Below, one piece after another: positions 54,662 to 62,409 of a DNA stretch of 64,000 nucleotides. Source of the DNA: Sphingobacterium yanglingense (GTDB lineage: Bacteria > Bacteroidota > Bacteroidia > Sphingobacteriales > Sphingobacteriaceae); assembly GCF_004363245.1 (NCBI RefSeq), contig NZ_SNYV01000014.1:434001-498000 (forward strand), read 5' to 3'. Position numbers and translations under genes: made by a program. The notes beneath the pieces are model-generated. The model saw nothing but the letters and a program-made list of their open reading frames with translations, ran no database searches and had not been told where the DNA came from. The first letter of the stretch is position 1. Each line of letters opens with the position of its first letter.

Positions 54662-55000
54662 TTAGATTTCTTCTACAACCGATTGACCAGAGGATAGGTC
54701 GCCTGATGTCCATTGCCATTCTTCATGCAATCGTATTTTGCCATTAGCTAGAATTTCTGGCTTTGAAATACATACACCGGTCATTAACTTTCCTTCGCTG
54801 TTTATTTGATGGTAGCGCATATCGATAATACCCGCTTCGTTCACAAGTCCAATGAGATGACCAAAAATGATTTTACCGCCCTTATAATGTGCTGTTAGCA
54901 TTGAGCCTTCTTGCTTATAGTTAAATACGGTATCAGCTGATGTTTCTCCATTATCGCTGTTAGCAACTGCAATAAATGTTTTGTTATTATAATCTATCAT
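54662..55000 (-). CDS. Small conserved-type protein, lipocalin-like pattern
   Basis: A 112-residue protein. The pattern 'NGETSADTVFNYKQEGSMLTAHYKGGKIIFGHLIGLVNEAGIIDMRYHQINSEGKLMTGVC' with the following 'RLHEEWQWTSGDLSSGQSVVEEI' occurs in small proteins that are sometimes annotated, without experiments, as N-acetylglutamate synthase; I would not use that name. It reads as a small beta-barrel. It is separated by 7 bp from the monooxygenase-like gene upstream, so the two are co-transcribed. Confidence 0.7.
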   Translation of the reverse strand: MIDYNNKTFIAVANSDNGETSADTVFNYKQEGSMLTAHYKGGKIIFGHLIGLVNEAGIIDMRYHQINSEGKLMTGVCISKPEILANGKIRLHEEWQWTSGDLSSGQSVVEEI

Positions 55001-55007
55001 ATCTTGG

Positions 55008-55295
55008 CTATAAGCTTTTGTAATGTAAAACTTGTGGAAAAGGGTTGTAATAGTCGTGCAATAAGGCTTTCCATTCTTGGTATTGTGGTGACTGACGGAA
55101 CCCGACTTCGTGGGCTTCGACAGAAGTCCATTCCACCAATAGGAGATATTGGTTGTCCACCTCTATACACTTCTGTAAGGAATGCTTAATGTATCCCTGT
55201 ATAGATGAAATATATTGTGCAGCTGTTTGAAAGTCTTTTTCAAAATCTTGGGTTCTGCCGGGCTTTACATTTAATACTGCTACTTCTAGAATCAT
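55008..55295 (-). CDS. Antibiotic biosynthesis monooxygenase (ABM)-type protein
   Basis: A 95-residue ferredoxin-like fold protein. 'MILEVAVLNVKPGRTQDFEKDFQTAAQYISSIQGYIKHSLQKCIEVDNQYLLLVEWTSVEAHEVGFRQSPQYQEW' is the ABM/YgiN-like pattern: strand-helix-strand-strand-helix. It is probably a dimeric cofactor-free monooxygenase or heme-degrading relative. It is the first gene of a small minus-strand pair. Confidence 0.88.
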   Translation of the reverse strand: MILEVAVLNVKPGRTQDFEKDFQTAAQYISSIQGYIKHSLQKCIEVDNQYLLLVEWTSVEAHEVGFRQSPQYQEWKALLHDYYNPFPQVLHYKSL

Positions 55296-55595
55296 CTTTT
55301 TAAACTTTTAGAAACGACGTTAAGCGCTATTGTTTAGTTTCAACGGTGGACTTGTTGCAAATTAAGAAATTAACGCGTTAAAATAATTAACCATCTTGAT
55401 TATTTGCACTTTCTTTACCAATCGAGGTACGATAAGAATCAAATTTTAGGTCTTATCGTGCCACAAAAGGTAATACCTAGACTGGAGTCCCTAACTTAGT
55501 CTGAATGTCAAGTTAAGGACAATAAAGCATCTTAATTTCGAAATAATGATTAAAGTCCGTAAGAATATGAGAATGTTTAAAAAGCTAGGATTTGT

Positions 55596-55635
55596 CGTCA
55601 CCTTGAGCGAAACGAAGTGAAGTCGAATAGGTCTA
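55596..55635. repeat. Dispersed CGTCACC.TGAG element, copy 2
   Basis: A 40-bp element aligns without gaps to 36323-36362; both start CGTCACC-TGAG and end GGTCTA with a CGAA core. This kind of element is widely dispersed in related Bacteroidota genomes. Confidence 0.6.
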
Positions 55636-55859
55636 TAATTTTAGTGTCTTATTGAATTGAGCCCATCGTGAGCCCATTATTTTAGATCTAGGATTCTATA
55701 AGTACTGTTATAACCGTTACTTCAGTATCTGTTGATTTTTTGAGAGCCCATTTATCTATAAACTGTAAAGTAGAAAATATACCTTAAGTGTTTTCTCTGA
55801 GTTGATGGGGCAAAAATTGGATAATCACTTTACTTTTATTGTAATTAATGAGATGTTTC

Positions 55860-55889
55860 TCAATTGTGTAACGCCCGTTGCACAATTGA
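55860..55889. terminator. Hairpin downstream of XRE gene
   Basis: TCAATTGTG (55860-55868) pairs with CACAATTGA (55881-55889), and the inner AACG/CGTT also pair, leaving a short CC loop with one G-U pair. It sits 13 bp after the XRE stop. There is no strong U-tract on the minus strand, so it may be a processing or pausing structure. Confidence 0.5.
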
Positions 55890-55901
55890 AGAAATAGAAG
55901 C

Positions 55902-56309
55902 TTATTTGTTATTTAATAACCTTTCTAATAATTCTACCTTTGATTTTTCGGCTTCGAGAAGGCGTTCGTAAAGCTTTTTGTTTTCTTCGTGTGCTTCTAG
56001 TAGTTTGTCGATAGGATTGAATGTGAATGTCGGTTGAGTACTCCATGCACCATTGTTAGAACTATTATCGTTAAATGTATTAATTATATTAAACACCGCT
56101 TCTTCGTCAAAATTACGTATTGCATCTGGAGTAACACCTAGTATTTGTGATACCTGGGTTAACAAATCTTCTTCTAGCTCAGCACTACGTTCCATATTGG
56201 ATACCGTCTGTTGACTTACACCTAATGCAGTAGCTAATGCTTCTTGCTTCATGCCACGCAACTCGCGTAAGCGGCTGATTTTTGGTCCGATCTTGTTTTC
56301 CTTACTCAT
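55902..56309 (-). CDS. XRE-type helix-turn-helix regulator
   Basis: A 135-residue regulator with a HTH_3 domain at residues 8-62: 'PKISRLRELRGMKQEALATALGVSQQTVSNMERSAELEEDLLTQVSQILGVTPDAI'. A C-terminal helical segment (about 105-135) 'LLEAHEENKKLYERLLEAEKSKVELLERLL' is a coiled coil, presumably for dimerisation. It is divergent from the HEPN-like three-gene operon (169-bp gap), so autoregulation and control of that operon are plausible. Such genes are also common as solitary regulators in Bacteroidota. Confidence 0.9.
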   Translation of the reverse strand: MSKENKIGPKISRLRELRGMKQEALATALGVSQQTVSNMERSAELEEDLLTQVSQILGVTPDAIRNFDEEAVFNIINTFNDNSSNNGAWSTQPTFTFNPIDKLLEAHEENKKLYERLLEAEKSKVELLERLLNNK

Positions 56310-56478
56310 ATCCCAAAGTTAATAATATTCTCTCATTTGTTTATCGAGAATCTTTGCGCTTAGTAATTTACAAAATAGCTATTGTTTTTTACTAATGGGA
56401 TTGGTGCGTTACAAGTTGTTTTGGTTCGGTACATCGATGATTGTTAGGTTCTTTGGGGTGAACTAAATGTAAACAGTT

Positions 56479-57417
56479 ATGATTACAATTAAAAATGATG
56501 GGCATCATTCAAAAGCATATGATAATGACCTATCAACACGAACAACCAACCACATTTACCTCCACCCCGGACATCATTCAGGCGAATTTGAAAACTGGAT
56601 GCGCAAGATTGGTGGGGTGTTACAGATTAATAGGGAATACTCACAGCTTAAACCTCTTCTTGATATGATTATTGCGTTGTTGGAACCAAGTCGTTTGTTT
56701 TTAATTCCACATCCTAGTATAGAAAGGTTTGATATCAAATCTACTGTAGAAATTTTATTAGTACTTAATCATCGACAGGATTGTAATCATGAAAAATTGG
56801 TGGAAAGAATTTTAAATGTTGCATGCATGAAAATTTCTTCAGTTGTGATAAATATCTTTTTTGATGATAAGTGGAACAGTGAAACGGAGTATGAGCACTC
56901 TTACTATGCAGCACATTGCAGATCAAAGTTTCTTATCTTTTCGGGAAGTCCCTATCGTATCCAAGAGCTTGATCAAGCTGGTATCAAACGAGTACAAGAA
57001 ATCATCACTAATCGATTCCAAAACCAAATTATAAAATCTAAGGCTATGCTAGCTCAATTCGAGGGGCTATATAATGATCACATATCATCAGATCTATTAT
57101 ATGCCATTTCATTAGCTTGTATTAAACAGTTGTATAGAATGGTATCTATCCCGTTTCTATTGGATTTACCTGTTCTAAATAGATCGTATACTGAACTCAG
57201 GAGAATGGCAACTCGAATTATTCCCTTAGTGCAAAGCTTTCCTGAAAAAAATATAGAATTATATCCAATCTGGGATAATGAAGAATTAGACGAAGACACA
57301 AAGCGCGATGCATACTTGCCAAGCTTCGCGGATCTGCAGAAATATTTTGAGATTTTGAAAACAGCGTTTGAGCAAAAATTGGCGACGTTATTTGATAACG
57401 AAATAAATCAGAAATAA
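56479..57417 (+). CDS. Unrecognised protein, divergent NTase-like/HEPN-like architecture
   Basis: A 312-residue protein with no confident family. Residues about 30-175 read as an alpha/beta domain: 'STVEILLVLNHRQDCNHEKLVERILNVACMKISSVVINIFFDD' and 'HYYAAHCRSKFLIFSGSPY'-like, similar in layout to degenerate nucleotidyltransferase domains. Residues about 190-300 are helical, with 'LLYAISLACIKQLYRMVSIPFLLDLP...IIPLVQSFPE' aligning by eye with the HEPN-like half of the protein at 58699 (shared LYRM...L...LP.L pattern). It is the first gene of a three-gene operon; the next starts 9 bp later. No signal peptide. Assignment is speculative. Confidence 0.55.
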   Translation: MITIKNDGHHSKAYDNDLSTRTTNHIYLHPGHHSGEFENWMRKIGGVLQINREYSQLKPLLDMIIALLEPSRLFLIPHPSIERFDIKSTVEILLVLNHRQDCNHEKLVERILNVACMKISSVVINIFFDDKWNSETEYEHSYYAAHCRSKFLIFSGSPYRIQELDQAGIKRVQEIITNRFQNQIIKSKAMLAQFEGLYNDHISSDLLYAISLACIKQLYRMVSIPFLLDLPVLNRSYTELRRMATRIIPLVQSFPEKNIELYPIWDNEELDEDTKRDAYLPSFADLQKYFEILKTAFEQKLATLFDNEINQK

Positions 57418-57426
57418 TACGCACAT

Positions 57427-58653
57427 ATGGAAACGAAATATCACGTAAAACACTACGACGAAAAAGACAATATTATAGAAAGTCAACAGTCTGAATTAAG
57501 AAGGTTTTTTGAGAAGAATAAGCTTGGTAAGCTTAAAATCGAATTGGATCAGTTCACTATAGAAGTACTTAGCGAAGAACCTCCAAAAAAAGATTATAGT
57601 AAATTCGTTAAGAAGTTGAAATTTCTTATTAATTATGGTTGGGAATTAATATTCCAATATCACCGATATCAAATACGGATTGATGTCGAACCCACTGATT
57701 TTATCGAAAATCCGCTATATCTAGCCGAAAAGTTTCAGTCGCCGCAATTCAGACAAAGAAATTCTGGCTTAAGTGGGTTTTACGGTGATATCACTAATTT
57801 ATCTATCGTTGATGCGGCTAATATTTATACCGTACTAAACGATTTTTATAACGAAATATCTATTATAAGTTGGCTTGAGCTTTTGGATCATTGGCTTTAT
57901 GTCACTGAAGAAGACGGAAACCTCTGGGACTTTGTCCGTATAGATCAGAACCCATTGAAAACACAGATCTTTTTGGCAAAGCTTATCGAATCACTTTATC
58001 TATTTAGTATGCCTGATTTTTTTTTAGCTCAAGCTATAAATATGCCTACAGCACATTTACTTTATAATCGGACATCATATCAAGATATGGATGTAGATGG
58101 TTTGGATATGTTTAATCCATACTTCTGGTTGGTAAACCTATTTGACGGAAAGTCCGTGGATCATTATATTTCAAATCTAAATAAGCTATATAAACCAGTA
58201 CTGGCAGATGAGACAGAGGTGCTCACGAACAACGAATATTATGACCTGGGAAGAGACTTTAGGGTAATGATTCAGACCATGTGGATGACAATTCAATGTC
58301 GAATCCTTCCAGTGGAATGGACAAAAGTATTTGAGGTTGATAGAAGTATGGATGCAATAGGTGAACTACAAAATGACATTAAATCATGCCTTAATAACCT
58401 ACCAGTAAATTCACCCGTTAATCTTGAAGATTTAATCGGTCAACTATTCGGTCGTGAATGGAAAGTACTTGCTTACGAAAAAGCAATTGACAGTATGGTT
58501 GAACAAAAGGTTTGTGATAAATCCAGATCAATTACTTTTTCCATGTGTAGGATGGAAGATTTAGAGTTAATTATCAAAACTTGCTACCTGATGCTTCTTG
58601 AGATGAAGAGAAAAAAGGCAACTGGTCAATTGGTGGATATCGACTATCTCTAA
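57427..58653 (+). CDS. Unrecognised 408-residue protein, middle gene of HEPN-like cassette
   Basis: No family recognised. It is soluble, rich in aromatic and acidic residues, predicted mixed alpha/beta at first ('KYHVKHYDEKDNIIESQQSELRRFF', 'KLKFLINYGWELIFQYHRYQIRIDVEPTDF') then mainly helical ('NIYTVLNDFYNEISIISWLELLDHWLYVTEE', 'LAKLIESLYLFSMPDFFLAQAI'). A short helical C-terminus follows 'LIIKTCYLMLLEMKRKK'. It lies between two proteins with HEPN-like halves, spaced 9 bp after the first and 45 bp before the third, so the three are probably one transcript. It could be the partner or effector of the flanking proteins. Confidence 0.55.
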   Translation: METKYHVKHYDEKDNIIESQQSELRRFFEKNKLGKLKIELDQFTIEVLSEEPPKKDYSKFVKKLKFLINYGWELIFQYHRYQIRIDVEPTDFIENPLYLAEKFQSPQFRQRNSGLSGFYGDITNLSIVDAANIYTVLNDFYNEISIISWLELLDHWLYVTEEDGNLWDFVRIDQNPLKTQIFLAKLIESLYLFSMPDFFLAQAINMPTAHLLYNRTSYQDMDVDGLDMFNPYFWLVNLFDGKSVDHYISNLNKLYKPVLADETEVLTNNEYYDLGRDFRVMIQTMWMTIQCRILPVEWTKVFEVDRSMDAIGELQNDIKSCLNNLPVNSPVNLEDLIGQLFGREWKVLAYEKAIDSMVEQKVCDKSRSITFSMCRMEDLELIIKTCYLMLLEMKRKKATGQLVDIDYL

Positions 58654-58698
58654 AAATTCAATGATATTTACTAAAGCAAGGTTAATAAATGATTAATT

Positions 58699-59541
58699 AT
58701 GGTACATTTTGAAAGCAAAGAATTTGATTCCTTGAATCTAATTACAAATCGCCTTGTATCGTTGGTGGAAATAGATCAAGTTTATTTTTCTAGCTATTGT
58801 TTCCAGGGGACTTCGTTTAAGGAGGTGCTTGTGCTGATTCCGAAAACCAACCGGCAGCATATTACGGAAGTTCGTCCAATGGTTGGTATTGTCATGTGTA
58901 AGTATAGTCACCTTCGCTATCAAATATATTACGTCGATGAGGTACGTAGAAGTATATTCCGAGGAGGTGGTGCTTTCATTGAAAGATGTCATTTTGATAA
59001 TCTTATCTATATAAATCCTAAATCTACTCCAGTTATGAGTAAGATTCCCGATATAGAAGCATACTTGAAAAAGGCTTATGAAAGCTTTGAAATGGAATGT
59101 GCCAAAATCAAATCCTTTAAGGATGGTGCGGAATACTATTTGAATAGGAGACACATCCCATTATGTGCTTTTATGCTTCATCAGACGTTTGAACTGTTAT
59201 ATAGAATGACAGAAATTGTATTTTTAGGTAGAGAGAAGATTTCTCATCACTTGCGTAACCATCACCAATTACTATTACCTTATTTACCTTCATTGCTGAC
59301 GGTTTTTGATACTGATCAAGAGTATGATATGTTCCTGCTGGAGATTTTGAATGAAGCCTATCTTTCTGTAAGATATCAAAATAGCTATACTGTGGATATG
59401 GATGATTTAGATTGTCTATTTGTTAAAAGTTCAGCAATAGAGCAACTCTTAACGGATAGCTGTTCACAGATGATTACTTATTATGAAAGGGTAAATGTTG
59501 ATGTTCAAAATATCAGTTCGGCAGATGTATTGCCGAACTGA
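58699..59541 (+). CDS. HEPN-domain protein with degenerate NTase-like N-terminus
   Basis: A 280-residue protein. The N-terminal ~140 residues are alpha/beta: 'FKEVLVLIPKTN', 'MVGIVMCKYSHLRYQIYYVDEVRRSIFRGGGAFIERCHFDNLIYIN', a layout like the inactive nucleotidyltransferase domain that precedes HEPN in Bacteroidota proteins. Residues about 155-255 resemble HEPN (PF05168-like): 'YYLNRRHIPLCAFMLHQTFELLYRM', 'ISHHLRNHHQLLLPYLPSLL' and 'EILNEAYLSVRYQNSY'. HEPN domains often act as RNases or as toxin components. A catalytic R-x4-6-H is not obvious. It is last in the three-gene operon; a stem-loop covers its stop. Confidence 0.72.
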   Translation: MVHFESKEFDSLNLITNRLVSLVEIDQVYFSSYCFQGTSFKEVLVLIPKTNRQHITEVRPMVGIVMCKYSHLRYQIYYVDEVRRSIFRGGGAFIERCHFDNLIYINPKSTPVMSKIPDIEAYLKKAYESFEMECAKIKSFKDGAEYYLNRRHIPLCAFMLHQTFELLYRMTEIVFLGREKISHHLRNHHQLLLPYLPSLLTVFDTDQEYDMFLLEILNEAYLSVRYQNSYTVDMDDLDCLFVKSSAIEQLLTDSCSQMITYYERVNVDVQNISSADVLPN

Positions 59542-59544
59542 TAT
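59510..59544 (+). terminator. Stem-loop over the 3' end of the HEPN gene
   Basis: A perfect 14-bp stem (ATATCAGTTCGGCA at 59510-59523 and its complement at 59531-59544) with a 7-nt loop covers the last codons and stop. It lacks a following U-tract, so intrinsic termination is uncertain; it may protect or process the mRNA. Confidence 0.55.
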
Positions 59545-59730
59545 CTACTGTCTCTATCCTGTACGCTCATATCAAAGTCAATCACATTGACCATCTCTCG
59601 GAGTCGCGACCGCAGTCTATTCCCGTAGGCCTCTTCGAGTTAGGTTCTGATGTATGTGTATTTAGTGCATTATATATGCGATATACGTGGGATAGCACTG
59701 GCTATACACCAGCTATACCTAAGGTAAGGC

Positions 59731-59775
59731 GGACTTGAACGGACTCGAGGGGACTTTAGGGGACTTGAACGGACT
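59731..59775 (+). repeat. 30-bp spaced direct repeat GGACTTGAACGGACT
   Basis: GGACTTGAACGGACT occurs at 59731-59745 and 59761-59775, with a related GGGGACTTTAGGGGACTT in between. It lies directly upstream of the 139-bp tandem repeats. The stretch 59545-59778 has no gene. Confidence 0.6.
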
Positions 59776-59882
59776 TTTGAGAGCGAGGGATTGGTTCAGT
59801 CCCACAATCCCCAAACACTATCTTGAACCTTCAGGAATCGAACCCCGTCCATCCCTTCTGGTTCTTCATCCCTCTAAACGCA

Positions 59883-59912
59883 AAAAACCTCCATCTTTCG
59901 ATGAAGGTTTTT
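59883..59912 (-). terminator. Terminator hairpin, duplicate copy
   Basis: AAAAACCTCCATC and GATGAAGGTTTTT pair with one wobble around TTTC. It is the copy inside the first tandem unit, 139 bp from the copy that serves tRNA-Ser. Confidence 0.7.
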
Positions 59913-60021
59913 CTGCGGAGAGCGAGGGATTGGTTCAGTCCCACAATCCCCACACACTATCTTGAACCTTCAAGAATCGAACCCCGTCCATCCCTTCTGG
60001 TTCTTCATCCTTCTAAACGCA

Positions 60022-60051
60022 AAAAACCTCCATCTTTCGATGAAGGTTTTT
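60022..60051 (-). terminator. Terminator of tRNA-Ser
   Basis: The same hairpin as at 59883-59912, located 3 bp after the 3' end of tRNA-Ser on the minus strand, with a T-run after the stem. It is a classical Rho-independent terminator. Confidence 0.85.
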
Positions 60052-60054
60052 CTG

Positions 60055-60139
60055 CGGAGAGCGAGGGATTCGAACCCCCGAACCTGTTACAGTTAACGGT
60101 TTTCAAGACCGCCGCATTCGACCACTCTGCCAGCTCTCC
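60055..60139 (-). tRNA. tRNA-Ser (anticodon TGA)
   Basis: An 85-nt tRNA on the minus strand. The acceptor stem pairs GGAGAGC with GCTCTCC, discriminator G, no encoded CCA. The anticodon loop CTTGAAA gives anticodon TGA; the T-arm carries GGTTCGAATCC; and a long variable arm (around GTTAACTGTAAC) marks a class II serine tRNA. Its 3' end and terminator are duplicated in the adjacent tandem repeats. Confidence 0.95.
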
Positions 60140-60262
60140 GCCACAAAAGTAGAAAAACTAACTAATTATGCAAAACGAAAACTAGCTATAATATCTTAGC
60201 GCTTGAAAATGAGGTTGATTAATTTGTTTTTGTGTCTTATGACGGCTGAAAAAAAGAAAAAA

Positions 60263-61147
60263 TCAAGGTAGAAGTAGCTCTCCGCTGTGTTTTTTTATGT
60301 TAGAAGTGATCTTGTCGATGGGCAGATCGTCCGAATCCCGACCAAAAGGTTCTTCGATAGATTCGCCAATCATCTCAATACTGATAAGGACATAAAAAAT
60401 AAAAGGAACAGCCAGTGCAACGAAATAACCAATTGAAAATACATAGCCAAAAGGGAGGGTTGCGGTGTAGATGATAATAAATATTTTGATAAAGGAGCTG
60501 TAGGCAATAGGGATTGGCGTGTTTTTTATTCTTTCACACGCTCCACATACATTGGTCATTGCTGTCAGTTCATCGTTAATAATCCGGAACTGGTCGCCGG
60601 TGATGACTTGTTGTTGATAGAGATTATTGGTTTTCCTGAATATCAATGAGGCGACTTGATTCGGTCCATGCTTCTTGTCATCTAGTCCGTTTAACTCCGG
60701 ATGTAGGGCTTCATCCAACATGAATTTGGTGTAATCCGAGCGTAAAAAGTTATAAAGAGTTTCTGCAAAAAGAGGAATGGACTTTCGGTAGAAGCTACGA
60801 CTTACCTTATCGTCGACAGGGAGGATAGCGTTGAGTTTGATGGCCAGAGAACGGCTTGCATTGGTCAGTGCACCCCATTGTTTACGCGCCTCCCACCAAC
60901 GGTCATAAGCGGTGTTCGTACGGAAAACCAATATTAATGAGAGAACAAATCCTAATAGACTATGGACGATGGTGATGTTCTTTACCCAACTACGGTCTGA
61001 GAGCTTCAGGTATTCTAATTCTAAATAAGCCACACCCCAAGAGAATAATGCGGTAAGAACTAATAAAGGAGCTATTTTTTTGAGATAATCGGACTTGTAG
61101 AAGTATTGGGTAAGATTAAGCCAATCTTTAGGATTGTAAACTTTCAT
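60263..61147 (-). CDS. Bestrophin family anion channel
   Basis: About 294 residues. It belongs to the bacterial bestrophin/UPF0187 family: 'VFRTNTAYDRWWEARKQWGALTNASRSLA' (about residues 77-106) is diagnostic. Membrane helices at about 30-50, 55-76, 210-230 and 233-255 form a pentameric chloride-type channel in homologues. 'PIPIAYSSFIKIFIIIYTATLPFGYV' is the later helix pair. I start at the ATG at 61147; a TTG at 61153 is the alternative. It is divergent from the lysozyme gene. Confidence 0.93.
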   Translation of the reverse strand: MKVYNPKDWLNLTQYFYKSDYLKKIAPLLVLTALFSWGVAYLELEYLKLSDRSWVKNITIVHSLLGFVLSLILVFRTNTAYDRWWEARKQWGALTNASRSLAIKLNAILPVDDKVSRSFYRKSIPLFAETLYNFLRSDYTKFMLDEALHPELNGLDDKKHGPNQVASLIFRKTNNLYQQQVITGDQFRIINDELTAMTNVCGACERIKNTPIPIAYSSFIKIFIIIYTATLPFGYVFSIGYFVALAVPFIFYVLISIEMIGESIEEPFGRDSDDLPIDKITSNIKKHSGELLLP

Positions 61148-61196
61148 GCACAAGAGTATTGTTTAGAACTAATAAATACATTATTTTCGGTGCAAT

Positions 61197-62051
61197 ATGG
61201 CAAAATATCAGAAAAGGAGCAAGGAGAAATTAGTGTCAGGTGCGAGTGATAGAAGGCCTTACTTGATGTGGAGTATTCTCATTCCTATAGGTCTTATTTT
61301 TCTTTTTGCAATCTGGCATTACCGAGCGGGGATTTTCTATTACTTTAAAGCGTTGGTAGGAAAGGAAGCCCGCTTTACGGACTCCGATAAAAACAAACAT
61401 GATGCACGGAATATTTTTTTGATGTCCGAACATCGTGATAAGGTATTTGGTATTGATATCAGCGAGTACCAAAGTAAAATAAACTGGCAGGAGGTAGAGA
61501 GTATTAATCAAGAGTTTCCAATTGATTTTGTATTTATCCGTGCCACTATGGGACAAAAGAATAAGGATAAGAAATTTCAGACAAATTGGAAGGGAGCACA
61601 GGATAGAAGTAAGCTGCGGGGTGCATATCACTATTTTAGACCTAACGAAAATTCGGTAAAACAAGCGGAAAACTTTATACGTACGGTGAAACTATCCCCT
61701 GGAGACTTGCCGCCGGTATTGGATATAGAAGAAAGACCAAAGAGCCAATCTATGGATAGCCTCAAAGTAGGTTTGAAGCGTTGGTTGGACCGGGTGGAAG
61801 CTCACTATAAAATCAAACCGATCGTCTATTCAGGAGATAGTTATTTCTCCGACTTTCTGGAAAAGGAGTTTAAAGATTATACTTTATGGATAGCGAATTA
61901 CAACTTTTGGGTTGAAAAGCCTAAAGGACATTGGGATTTTTGGCAGTTTTCTGAGCGGGGTGCGGTATCTGGGATAAAGGGATACGTAGACCTGAATATG
62001 TTTCAAGGGGATATTGAAGATTTAGAGAAACTCTGTATCCCTTTTCATTGA
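61197..62051 (+). CDS. GH25 lysozyme (Lyz-type muramidase), membrane-anchored
   Basis: A 284-residue protein with a basic N-terminus and a single membrane helix (about residues 25-46) that anchors a GH25 domain. The catalytic Asp-x-Glu is 'PPVLDIEERP' (about residues 176-185), with 'VFGIDISEYQSKINW' and 'FVFIRATMGQKNKDKKFQTNW' at the start and 'LWIANYNFWVEKPKGHWDFWQFSE' near the end. It should cut peptidoglycan beta-1,4 bonds in the periplasm. Start ATG 61197. Confidence 0.93.
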   Translation: MAKYQKRSKEKLVSGASDRRPYLMWSILIPIGLIFLFAIWHYRAGIFYYFKALVGKEARFTDSDKNKHDARNIFLMSEHRDKVFGIDISEYQSKINWQEVESINQEFPIDFVFIRATMGQKNKDKKFQTNWKGAQDRSKLRGAYHYFRPNENSVKQAENFIRTVKLSPGDLPPVLDIEERPKSQSMDSLKVGLKRWLDRVEAHYKIKPIVYSGDSYFSDFLEKEFKDYTLWIANYNFWVEKPKGHWDFWQFSERGAVSGIKGYVDLNMFQGDIEDLEKLCIPFH

Positions 62052-62109
62052 TAAGGTAGTGTAAGGAGAACAAAAACAAAAGTTGGTTTTATTCGTTGTT
62101 GTATTAATT

Positions 62110-62409
62110 ATGGCAAATTTTAAGGAATTGATTAATAAAAATAAACTGGTGCTAGTTGACTTTTCAGCAGCCTGGTGTGGCCCATGTCAGACGTTGGCAC
62201 CTATACTCAAGGAGGTGAAGGATCATTTTGGGGAGCAGTTGTCCGTATTGAAGGTGGATGTCGATCGTAATCAAGCCCTGTCCAAGAGTTTCGCAATACA
62301 GGGAGTCCCTACCATGATTCTTTATAAAGATGGCGCACAGGTATGGAGACAGAGTGGATTATTGACCAAAACTCAAATGCTGGCCATTATCAATCAATAT
62401 TTGAACTAA
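62110..62409 (+). CDS. Thioredoxin
   Basis: About 99 residues, with the canonical active site 'FSAAWCGPCQTLAPIL' and cis-Pro 'IQGVPTMILYKDG'. The ATG at 62110 ('MANFKEL') is the family-type start; the ORF can be extended to 62083 only through a hydrophobic non-family segment. It is cytoplasmic. It lies 58 bp after the lysozyme gene and 3 bp overlaps nothing; the converging HlyC-like gene stops at 62406 within its last codons. Confidence 0.95.
   Translation: MANFKELINKNKLVLVDFSAAWCGPCQTLAPILKEVKDHFGEQLSVLKVDVDRNQALSKSFAIQGVPTMILYKDGAQVWRQSGLLTKTQMLAIINQYLN

Larger units (their letters stand above)
55296..55901. other. Long noncoding gap with hairpins and a dispersed repeat
   Basis: About 600 bp without a gene. 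Seen: a 12-bp palindrome TTAACGCGTTAA (55370-55381); an inverted repeat ACGATAAGA/TCTTATCGT (55429-55437 and 55451-55459); a dispersed 40-bp element CGTCACCTTGAG...GGTCTA (55596-55635), relative of 36323-36362; and a strong hairpin at 55860-55889. It marks the left edge of the island-like region with the XRE gene and HEPN-like cassette. Confidence 0.5.
59779..60056. repeat. Two 139-bp tandem repeats derived from the tRNA-Ser 3' end and terminator
   Basis: Two units (59779-59917, 59918-60056) differ at about three positions. Each begins with the 3' end of tRNA-Ser (GAGAGCGAGGGATT, plus-strand view), then diverges into a segment with a T-arm-like GAATCGAACCCCGTC, and ends with the hairpin terminator and TCTGCG. 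The genuine tRNA-Ser then follows at the same 139-bp phase, at 60057. The layout indicates repeated duplication of the tRNA 3' region. Confidence 0.85.

Noticed and set aside
54662-55000. N-acetylglutamate synthase
   Set aside because: The small protein lacks an acetyl-CoA loop and is far too short for that enzyme; the name would be a misannotation.
57427-58653. RteC-like or conjugative-transposon regulator
   Set aside because: Some helical resemblance only; no clear RteC motif and no conjugation genes nearby.
59735-60152. Two plus-strand reading frames of 76 and 109 residues over the repeats
   Set aside because: They run across the tRNA-Ser repeats, terminators and the tRNA itself; the similar peptides only reflect the 139-bp tandem repeat.
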